64,000 nt of DNA from Apostichopus japonicus (taxonomy: Eukaryota > Echinodermata > Holothuroidea > Aspidochirotida > Stichopodidae). A program made the translations under genes and the position numbers. How positions within the stretch are numbered: the first letter of the stretch is position 1; every line of letters starts with the position of its first letter. Positions 36,196 to 48,100 of this stretch are shown here, in pieces. Location: positions 7,744,501 to 7,808,500 of the forward strand of contig NC_092569.1 in the NCBI RefSeq assembly GCF_037975245.1. The letters are read 5' to 3'. The notes below the pieces were generated by a model that made no database searches, was not told the origin of the DNA, and was given only the letters and a program-made list of their open reading frames with translations.

Positions 36196-39100
36196 GTAAT
36201 GATTTGCTAAGCTAGGCTAAAACTGTATAGGGTAGTTGTCCTAGGTTACATGTATAGCCTATCAGTATTGCGAAGTACAGAATACTGTGAAGTTCGGACA
36301 CCCTAAGAAATACACGATTTCACCATGATAACCTACAAGCAAAAGCCAATATCACTAAACACTACGAAGCTACAGTTATTTCCTCTCCAAAATGACCTGT
36401 GTGCAAGTATGTACGTATATATTTGTCAATAAAATGAAGATATAGGAGTTTTGGGGTATTTTAAGGCTTAGGTGTTCGAACTTCGCAGTGTCTAGTATGC
36501 TATTGTATTTGTAACATACATGATTTGATATGCCTAGGCTATGTAACTAGGCCTATCGTTCATTATTTTTCCAATGGGCCTAGCGTATGCTAACCTTATC
36601 ATACTTCTCCTAGCACAAAATAGCAGTAAGTTGTATTACTGAGTCAGCATCATCACTGTTTGTGAATGCTTGTCATGAAGATACTGTATACAGTTAAAAA
36701 TGAAAGTATCCTTTCTAAAGAAGACTGACTCATATTTATGCAATGGAAAGCTGGGCCTTCTCATCACCAAAACCTAAACTGTTTTTGCCTCAACAAATTG
36801 ATGGAAATATATTTTCTAACCACTAGGCCTAGGTGATCTGTTCATCCCCACCCCCCTCCAGGTTCTAAATTGTTATCAGCTGTGCTTGTTTGAAGAAGAT
36901 ATTCTTGTGAATGAGCATTTGAAAAAAAAGAAAGAAGTTTGAAGCCTCATCTTTGCCCAGTCATAATTAACTAGGCATATATAGAACTAAGGCCTATAGT
37001 AATAAGTATCTGAATTTAGTGTTCAAAGTAACTGCATCCCCTAATTTTGTAATATGCACCAGTGAGGAAGGCCTACTGTGCTGTACAAGTACAACCACAT
37101 GGACCTGCAGTTTTTCCTATAAAGATAATGCATCTACATAAATACTGTAGAATCACTCCTAACTGATTCCTAACTGATTTTCTAAGGTCAGCCACAGCCA
37201 GCATATACGCAATCAAGTTTTAATGGTTCATTTGGGCAACGTGGTGTATATGTTATCTACTGACTCAATCATGTGTACATTTCTGCATTTGGGATTTTTG
37301 AAGGAACCCAACTGCTATGCAAGAACTAAGGTAAATTAGCCTCACAAATTGAGGGAACATATTAGTACATATAGCTACACCTATATAAACCTTTATATTG
37401 CCATGCCTGGATGTAAGAAAGTACCAGTTTTTTTTGTGTAGGCCTGATGCTATAATGTTGTGATAAGTTATCATATTTTTATATATGGGTCCATCCATGC
37501 CAAATCAACAGTGGCCTTCACGCCCACCCTCTCAGAATTGCCTGAAATTGATATGGTGTCTTGCAATATGTCTCAAAGGATGAAATTGGGCAAAAAAAAA
37601 TGGAAAACTTTTTGGTTGCTAGGATACGGCCCCGTCTAGCAACCAAATCCAGATTGCATTTTAAGAGCCCTAAATGATGTGATGTTTAGTGTTCAAAAAT
37701 TATAATCTATTAAATTTGGTGACGGTAACTATCTCTTGTGGAGAGTAATCTAGCGTTATTTTTGGTAGTCTGAAAACTAGCTATGCATGTAAACAGGAAT
37801 TTTTCACAATGGTGGGCTTATGTCATGGAGTAAGCTAGCATCTCAATTCTCACTCATGAAACCAACTGCTCACATAAACAGGAAGTTTACACAGTAGGTA
37901 AATAATGAGTGTACATCAAACTTTGATCAAAAGACTGGACATCTTTTAGTGATATGAAACCAATCAGTTCACTTAGACAGGAAGTTTACATAGTAAATTG
38001 TACATTGACATGTGAGCTCAGGTTGTTGAGCAAGCAGTTGGGCAACACAAAATTATCCTCACAATTTTCTTGAAAGGTACCACGGTTTTAGGATATGTTG
38101 AAGAAGAGTATGAAAGAATATATCATCCTTATCTGGGTTTAAATCATTGTGGGTTAACAATATGTTATTATTGAAATCTGCCAAAGTGTTTGTTTGTTAC
38201 TTTTCTCTTTCATATTTTTTCTTGGGTAGGTATGATAAAAACATGTTTGTTTGTAATGATTTGGTCATTACCAGATTCATTACGCATACAATTAAGCTTG
38301 GGGTGTACAGCAAAATTACTATTTCAGTTATATGATTTACGGACATTTTTTTTGTTTCATTGTATAGGTTTCAAATGCATCTTTTCCGGAAAGATGCTGA
38401 AAGTCAAACAGAGGCATTCTCAGCAGCTGTCACCACAGAAAGATCAGTTGACACTCAGAAAGGAGAAGGTAAATTTATATGTTTATCCTTGCATGAATAA
38501 CAGACTGGAAGAGCGTGCTAATCTTATATCTGATCTGATGTGATCAGAAAAATAATACAATTTCAATCTCATGAAATTCCTAAAGAAAAGAAAAGAATGG
38601 TAGCATATTGCTCATCCACTAAAAAGCGTACATATGTATGAGAATTTATATAAAAGTCAGTGGGCCTGATATTATGAGGATCTTCTTTAGAGGCAAACTT
38701 ACTAGTAACAGGAAATTCAAGAGACACAATAGAGCCTGGAACAGAGAGGACATGGTGAACACAAAGAAAGAAGTTAATGGTGTATTGAACAAAAGGAGTC
38801 AGTGAAAGCAGAGGTATTTAGATAAACTGTGGAGTACAAAGCGAGGATTAAGAAAGGAGAGAGGGGGAATGAACTATGGCAGAATACAGAGATGGAGCAG
38901 GATTAAGTTAGCATAGGCGTAGGAGCCTCATTTGATTTGTGGGGGGCTGAAACGACTTGCCCGAAAAATATAACCAAAATTTCCGCGCGCGATCAACATG
39001 TTGTTGTGCATATCATATAGGCATTCATCGGTTATTACATCACATGCCAATAACATACAATCATTTTGTGTCTTATTAGCCTTCCATATTGGTTAAAATT

Positions 39101-42100
39101 ATTGGGGAATCTGTAAAACAAAAATGATCATAACAATATAAGTTTAAACATTGAAAAACACATTGCAAAATATTCTTCTTGCAGTAGGTGCCCGAAAAAA
39201 TCTCAACTTATTGCCGAATTTTCACCAAAAAAAGTGAAAAACACATTGCAAATTATTTTTCTTTCAGTAGGTGCCCGAAAAATTCTCAGCATATTGCCCG
39301 AATTTTTACCAAAAAATGTGGAAAACACACTGCAAATTATTCTTTTTTCAGTAGGTGCCTGAAAAATTCTCAGCATATTGCCCAAATTTTCACCAAAAAG
39401 TGTGAAAAACACACTGCAAATTATTCTTTTTTTAAGTAGGTGCCCGAAAAATTCTCAGCATATTGCCCGAATTTTCACCGCACATTGCAAATTATTCTTC
39501 TTTCAGTAGGTGCCCAAAAAATTCTCAGCATTTTGCCCGAATTTTCACCAAAAAATGTGAAAAACACACTGAAAATTATCCTTTTTCAGTAGGTGCCCGA
39601 AAAATTCTCAGCATATTGCCCGAATTTTCACCAAAAAATGTGAAAAACACACTGCATATTATTCTTTTTTAAGTAGGTGCCCGAAAAATTCTCAGCATAT
39701 TGCCCGAATTTTCACCAAAAATTTTGGTTGGGGGCTGCAGCCCCCCCCCCCCCCCGCCTCCTACGCCTATGTAAGTTAGTTATGTCCTTCTTGTATATTG
39801 AGCCCATTCAGTTGAATGGTGCTAAGGCATTCCGTCCACTCTCTCTATCTCTGCTGTGGTGTACTATGTCTGAGATGGTTAGTCTACGAATTTAGTTACC
39901 TGTTGGGACATGTCTTACTTTAATGGTATGATTGGGGAACTGAAAGTGTTCCCATACTGGAGTCTCCATTTTCATTGTATTGACCTGTGACTAGAACTGC
40001 TTATTGAGGGTGGTCTTGGTTTCACCAACATACTTGTAACTTCAATATTTTCTACTTCAATGTCCTCTAAACTCAATGACACCATTTAAATTGAAATATC
40101 AGTTTCCAGTGCTGCGAAAGTGTGATAAGTTCTAAACAAAAGTATATTTTTAGTCACAGCCATAGTAGCTATAGCAGGATACTTGCAATCTAGTAACAAA
40201 TGTTTTATGTAATCTTTACAGATACTTCTGATCCAGTTACTTCAACACCTCTCAAGAAGCCATCTGCCATGTTCTGTCCAATGTCACCAGTAGGATTAGA
40301 TATGGAGCAGCATGGGAGAGAAACCTCAGACCATACAAATTCACATTGCCACATTTACATGATCCTGAACAAAAGATATCATACATATGGCAGGGGCACT
40401 TTTCCCATACTTTTATTGACAGGTTGTGCGACATTCACGTTGGATTAGCAGCTATTGATACATCTGCATCACCAGATAGAGATAAATTGCTTTCGTCCAT
40501 TTTGTTCGATAGTAGCTATGACTGTGAATCCGAAGCTTGGCCATCCTCTAAGTCAAGGTGGGCAAGGTTGGGGAAATTCAATCAAGGAGTAACAATCAGA
40601 GAATGGCCAGCTTTGTATTATTGTATATAGGCCTACACACACAGCGGGTGTAAATATCTGTATCGGTTTATTTATACTGGTGTTCATATCCGTTGCCAGG
40701 AGGCAGGAGGGGATATGATTTGAATGTGGGGAGGGTGTGGGGGGTGGGGAAGGGGTCCCCTTTGAAGTGTTCAAACGATGCTACATTTTACATCTATCTT
40801 CTTGAATCACATGTATATTAAACACCCCTATAGACACGACCAATCAGTCCTGTCTCTCACCTCCTCTCATGCACTGGTGTATTTATTTCCTGGCAACATA
40901 ACAGTTAGGCATAGTAAGGGTCAGAGGTCATCACAACTTAAAGAGTTGTGTGAGTCCCTGTGGTCTCTTACATCCTTGTAGCAGTAGGGAGAAGAAGCCT
41001 AATAGATCAGAAACCATGATCATCTTCTGTTGTGTCTTATTTTCCAGCATCCTTGAAACATTATATCCTTCCCCTTTGATTTCTTGATGTCATAAGCTGT
41101 ATTTATGTGGTGCATTATTTAATTCCAGTATTGAGATTGTATATTCTTCTTGTGTATTTGACAGTATCCCAGTGATCTCCATTTTCTGCTCTTGGTTTTC
41201 TTTTCTCTGTATTTCATATCATATCTATCTCTACCCCTAACCTCCATCTCCACATTTTCTTTACTTTCTTCCTCCATCCCTTCATCTGTCTGTCACTCTT
41301 TCTTTTTTGACCTCTTTCCTTCCCTCTGTTTACCGTGTATGTTTTAGTTTGCCGACTCCCCCCCTTACATCTTACCCCCCTAAAAAATGTTCACAAGGTT
41401 GACAAGTCTCCCCATGCTAGTCCCAAGCTATACACCTTTGTTGTGGTGACCGTTCACTATACTTGCGGATCAAATGGAAAGCCCCACCCCCACCCCTTAC
41501 TTCCCAGTGTCATGAATCGGCAAATGGAAGATTATTCGGAGTTGTTCGTGGACGGTTCAATGATCTTATAGTCAGGCATAGGCCTATATGGTTCTCTTTG
41601 TCCTTCATTGTTGTCGAAGTTTGAAATGAATTAATCGTGCTAGAAACTTCCGGGCAATGTTTAATTTTCTGTGGCAAGAAAAAAAAGCTCCCCCCCCCAG
41701 TGTCCCTCCTGGTTGACTAGAGCCTGTACGCCTATATGGTCACACAATAGTATAGATAAGTATGAGCCATGCAGACAGCTTTTTTTTTCTTTTTGAAAAT
41801 TCAATCCAATTTGAGTTATAGTTTCGAGTTGTAATTCGAGTCAGTCGTGATGAGGTGCCCCGTGGTGGGGCTGGGTAACCCACCCCAACCCCGTTGCCGA
41901 CTTTTTGGCATTTCTTTGGGAGCCGTTCGGACCAAGAGGCAGGATAATTAATACTGGAGTACAGTACGCTGGAAAGCAATAAACTGACGTGATTTAGAAA
42001 AAAAGTTTTTTGCCTTGACTGCCGATGTTCAGCAAGTCACTTTTCAATAGAAATAACTATTCATTTATTGTTCATGTACTTATTCCCTTTTTGCCAATCC

Positions 42101-45100
42101 TTTCTAAAGAGGGTGGAGCCGCCCCTTATGGCAACGTATTTTCGTTCCCTTTTCCGTTCAAATTTCGTTATTTTTAATTCGGGTCAAAGGGGTGCAAGGA
42201 CAGGGTTTACGTGCACCGGTTAGGAGGATGGGGTGCAGCTAGAGCAAGTGTTCTGTGATCGCCTAAAGAGCCCGTTGTCAGGAGTCCAAAAATAATTAAA
42301 TATACATATTTATCTATATATGTTTTATGACATAAAATCCTCCTGATATATAACTAACATTTATATACAAAATACAATGTAAGTTGTGACTGTGTCTATA
42401 TGTGTAATTAATACCTAAATTGGCTGAAATACCAATTGTTCACATATGATGGACTTGACCATACGTTTGATACCCAATATTGTAATCACTTCAGTCAATT
42501 TTTTCACTCATTCGCGTCTGTCCTTTTTGTGACACGAGTCAATGTATCAGACATAAACTTCACTATAAGTTTCTTGAGCTGTGAAAGAATGTCGGCTCGC
42601 AACTAAGGTTGCAATATTTCAAATACTTTACTCAGGTTAGTACAAGACTGGCGCATCTGTAAAGGTTTGGAATACACTGGTTTTTTACAGTAAAATAGCA
42701 TTAAGTTACTGTACTTCTATAGGCTAAACTTCTGATATTCGATACAGCATAAAAGCATGCAGAGCTTTCCAAATCAGTGAATCAACTACGAAACCAGGGC
42801 ATCCGAACAGTTCGGACTTCGACTGTTCACCATGTGGGCCTAAAAGAGTAAAAGCAGGGAACCGCTAGAGTAGCAGCTCCCTGGTCAAACTATTACACCT
42901 ATACTGTACAGCCCACTAGTTGTGAAAAGTTATGAACGTAAAAAAAAAACCACAGAGTTTTGTATCACACAACACACACGAAAACGCGACGTAATAATTT
43001 ACCGCATACTACTGACCAGGGAGTTTTTCCATAACAACTCCCTGTACTGACACTGCCACAGACAAGAAACTATGCAGGAATTTCGCCAAGGCCACCGCTT
43101 CAGGTAACCAAACCCGTTTATTGCTTACTAGCCGTAAATACGGGATTGCTGAGAAATTACAAAACAACAGCGACGAACCGGTAGAGGGTAGTATTGATAT
43201 TATTTTTGAATCGGTCGGTGTGAAGGACAGAATTAACGAGGAAATTACGAGCGATCCCACCTTTAATATTGGAAGCTTGGGCAGATCTCGTACTTGGTAA
43301 GATAGTGCATAACATTGAGTAAAAGAAACTGTTTGATTTTGTCGGAGGTCATAAAGGTCATTTGAAGTCAAAAAATGCCAAAGTTACCTCACTCCCCTCT
43401 AACCTGTCCCTACACTAACGCACCTTCCTAAACATAATATTTCAGAAGCTTGGAACGATCGCATCTATGATATGTAATTGTACCACATTTAGTACAGAAG
43501 CCTAATGTTGTGGGCCGAGGTCATAGGCGTACGGGACCATTTCAGTTTGGGGGGGGCAGAGAGTTTTGTGCCCGAAAGTTCCCGTGACACTATCTAAGCG
43601 GAGCGCCACCATCGGTTGGCGCGTAGCGTACAAGAAAATTTTTTGGCAAAAAAAGCCTCTCAGATTGCCGGAAACGGCACATCTGAGGCCTTGCAAGTTG
43701 CATATAAACATTCTTTATTTTATAATCTCACATTTTAGAAATTTACACTTCCCCAATAATTTGGCAAATTAGAAGAAGAAAAAATGGTTACATCACTTTG
43801 AAGAGGAAAAATAGGACAGTATATTTTTTAAGCTCATATTTAGTTACCGTATTTATTATTTTAACACAGTACTCAGCTACCTCCAGAAAAACATACATTG
43901 TTCAACGACACGTAGGCGGGATAATGTCGCTGTGTCGGGTGAGACTGCAATTTGTCTCACAAAACAGTATAAAATGTAACAAAGAATATGATAAACCTGT
44001 ACTTCTAGGTTTGTAGGCACTCCCCCCCCCCCACCATCCATTCCATCAAAACGAAAATGTTTCTTATATACACTCATGTCGGAGATGTCCAGGTATACAG
44101 TTGACTAGTTAGAAAAAAAATTGATCGCGCAAAAAGCGTGGTAGCCCAGGTGAGCTGTGCTTACGGTGGTGTTACACGGAAATATTCGGGCATCATGATG
44201 CTAAATAAAGAAAATCAATGAATTGTCGGGCAAAAATTTGAAAAAGATTTGGTCAAGCTACTGCATATTTATATATATATATATATATATATATAGTTTC
44301 TCCTCTTAGGCTGCCCGAATTTTCAGGACTTTTGCCCGAATTTCTTGTCCTCTGGAAATTTGTTTTTTAAGACTCCCCCCCCCCCAGGCCTATTTTTACA
44401 ATTCATGGTTAAGTAAGTTTCCAGTGTGCTATGATTGTGTTCTTTGCTTTGATTCAACAGAGATCTGTTTGCAACAGTTTTTCTTCAAGTTCCACAAAGC
44501 AGTTGTATGACCAATTGAAGAAACTCAAAAAGTTTGAAGTACAGTAAGTGTTAAATATTTTATTAAAGTGGGATTATATGCACTCCATAATCATGCAGTT
44601 ACTGATACCAACCTCGGTGGTATACATTGGCAGTTACAAGCAAAATTTTGTAGTGCTTAAGCAACTCTCAAAATTCAAGCAGAAACAAATATTGATTAAT
44701 ATTAATGATAAAGGTGCTCTACCTGTTACCTATCATCATCGCTCGGCCAAACGCTTTGAGATGTTTCGCTACTTGTTGCAAACTTTTGTTGTGCTATATA
44801 GTAATGATATGTATACTTTCAATGGTTAAGCACTGCATTTAAAGGAACTTTTTATTGAAAAATGGGATCCAGTCCTTCTGGTCATATCATTGTTTGTAAG
44901 TTTATCGCCCTAAGCCTTGCCTTGTCATGAATTTTACTTTCTGTGATTGAGTGCTTGAACTGTTGGCCCGTCCTGCCAGAAAATTTGAATATAACACTGA
45001 CTTACGTCGAGACGTGACCTTAGTGCTGCACATAGGTCACACTTGATCAGATCTCACCCTAACCTTGCCTTGATACAATACACAGGAATGCGTACAGACT

Positions 45101-48100
45101 TCAATAGGCTATCAACTTGCCATACTGTATATCTGAATGCTCGCATGCTCAAGGAGGATCAGATCCCACACTTGGGGATTCAAGTTGCTATACTCTGAAT
45201 AATCGCATGCTTAAGGAGGATCAAGCAGACCCCACAAATGAGGTGATCAACTTGCTTGTCTGAATGCTCGCATGCTCATGGAGGATCAGATCTGTATTTG
45301 TGGCAATAAACAATATTGCTAGTCTGAATGCTTCACCTTGTTATTACCGAATGCTGCAACATACATTAATTTGAAGTACCCATTCGTAATGATTGCTGAA
45401 ATCATGTTTTCACAGTAATATGTACTTTCTATTTAATTTCTGTAACTTTGAAGCAATGCTTACTATTCATGCGTCCTTTTTTTTTGCAGGCTGAGTTACC
45501 TCAATGACGTTCTTGTCTCTCATGCTGTGGACCATCTCTACCACCTTGTACCACCTTCAATATGATATGTGGTGTAAACATGCATTTTTTCAGCTTGAAT
45601 GTGGTTACTTATTAACTTCTCTATTCAGTCAATAATTTTAAACTTTTATGTATAGGTATAGGTTGGTGCCAAGGGTGATCAGAGCATTTCACCAGGATAT
45701 GAAGGGAGGCTATCCAAGCTGAATATGATGAGGTTGGAGATAATCAGGTGTTTGAGTATAACAACCAGTGGTTAAGACAAGAACTTGATAATTTATGATA
45801 AAAAGGTTTCTTTCTTTCGTGCATATCGTTATTGTTTGTCCCCCCACCCCCACTGATAGACAATTCCAGAAAAAAAAATCCCGCTTAAAGTTTAAGTATG
45901 TTTATATGTGCAAGATAGATTAAAAACAGCAAGCAACAAGAAAAACAAAGCATAAATGCCTTCAGATAGCACTTTTTGGAACCGGCATAAGTGTCCTTAT
46001 ATTAAGCAATATTTAATTCACACATTCCCTCTGTTCAAACCACACTAGATTGGTTTCAATTCAATTCATAACCCCCCCCCCCTCACACACACACTTCCAC
46101 CCCCTCCATATATATCAAAGGGTCTGTTTTTCTCCCCCTGGCAAGGAGGAAAATGTGCACACAATTAGTATACTGAATAGAATTAGTATTTCTATTATCT
46201 TATAATGCATTTAGTAATGGCATTGTAAGGTTGAATCAAGAGCAATGTTCCCAGAGAACTCCAGTCAGAATGATGGTATAAGTAAATCCTGGGATTGTTT
46301 TTGTTGATTGTGAAGTTCAAAGGACTCTAAGGTGACAAAATTCTAACAAAAGTCTCACATAACAAGCATATATTTTACCACACGTAGAAATTAAGTTGTT
46401 CTATTGGTAGTTGTAATCTATAAACTCATGTGTCACATCCAGGACAGTAAATGGCAGTTAGTTCGTCTTTCTTCAGGTAAATGGAATTTTTACATTCACC
46501 ATCTAATTTTTAAAATTCTGTTCTGCTATGCTTTGCTTTGGTCACACGAATAGGTACTAATTAACAGAAAACTGGCTAAAACAAGCAGAACAATTATCTT
46601 TCCAAGATGAGGGAAGCCAGCTCACTTGATATAGCATACATTCATTGTTAGTTCTAAGCATAAACTTAGAGTCGTGACGGTATGGGTTAGAAAAAAATGA
46701 TTTGTCATATTGCGTCATCTCAATATCAATGCTTAATTTGTTTGCTGATTTAATAAACCTATGCGTTAATACTTGTGTGTGCGGTATGACACCTGGCTTC
46801 AAACACGCTATCTCTAGAAGGGAAGCTTGGAAAATATAAGATTTGGCATGTATGTGAATCATATTGATTATATCCTATATTTTTGAGGTGGATGTCAAAG
46901 GGTAAACAGGGTTCAAGTTGTGAAAACCTTGTAAAAATTATAAGTTCAAGAAAGGAAGCTGAACAGATATCATATTTAGTCTGTAAGTATACCACATGGC
47001 TAAAAGAGGCCTTTGTTATTGTGGAGATTAACAGTGGTCAAATTTTGTAAACCTTTAAAACTTGATATCTCAAGATGAGGAAGCTGGAAGAAATCTCATA
47101 TTTACTGTAGTATGTATCACATTGAGTGAGTACAAGCAGGCTATCAGTGGTCATTTGTGTCAGCATCTGTCATTGTGAATATACTGTTTGTCACTTCTTG
47201 CTGTATTACTAAAGATCAAGTGTGTCAGTATGTCCCATTCATATGAAAGGATACTCATGTTGGATCATAGAAACCACAGTCTGGTTTATGCATACATGCT
47301 ACTTGACAGCTGTCCTCATATGCCATTCAAGTATATCAAGGCAAGTAACAACTGGGATATAGTTTCTTTATCTGTGATGCATTATGTAGTTGTTGCAACT
47401 GAATAAGTGTTTTCGTAGAAAAGGTCTTGTATCATGTAAGTTAACTAAAATCTCAATTAAAGATGCAGAAGTAGAACGCACTCATCATACAGTATATCTA
47501 GGTGTTTGTATTGATGACAAACTAAGTTTCACTGGTCATATAAGCAGAATACTTAAACGGGTGTACTTCATAGTCTCAACTCTATCGTATATAGTTCCAT
47601 ATTTTCATGTTGATGTAAGCAAAAGAGTTTTTACTGCCAATATCTTACCACACCTAATATATGCTGTTTCTGCTTGGTATCACTTTTTACTAATTAAAGA
47701 TAATAAGAGAATTTTTTTTTTAAAGTATTGTTCTAGAATTTTTAATATAGATTTTAACTTTCTTATGAGTACTGTAAACAATGCTGCTAAAAATGAGTTC
47801 ATTAGAAGTGTAAATTGCATACAGAGAAATGACAGACATTCTTTGCATACCGAACTTAACTCTCTACTTCGAGAAACTACTAGGTATAATCTGAGAAACA
47901 AAGCAATAACACCAAAATTCAGAATTAATGTGTATAGATAGTATAATTATTTTATTTATCTTGCTGCTATTTTATTTACAAAATGGTAATCTGGATCATT
48001 TATTGTAGACAGCTGCACTTGTACGTTTTGTATATATATATGTGTGTATATGTATGGGTGTATGTGTGTGTATATGTGTGTATATATGTATATGTATGTG

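Noticed and set aside
39181-39730. Regularly spaced repeats resembling a CRISPR array
   Set aside because: Spacers are not unique (the whole 83-bp unit repeats), the array lies inside a hAT element in an animal genome, and there are no cas genes.
43009-43371. 120-residue minus-strand frame
   Set aside because: It lies opposite the plus-strand frame 43052-43306, which has a better splice context, and it runs through the hairpin insertion.
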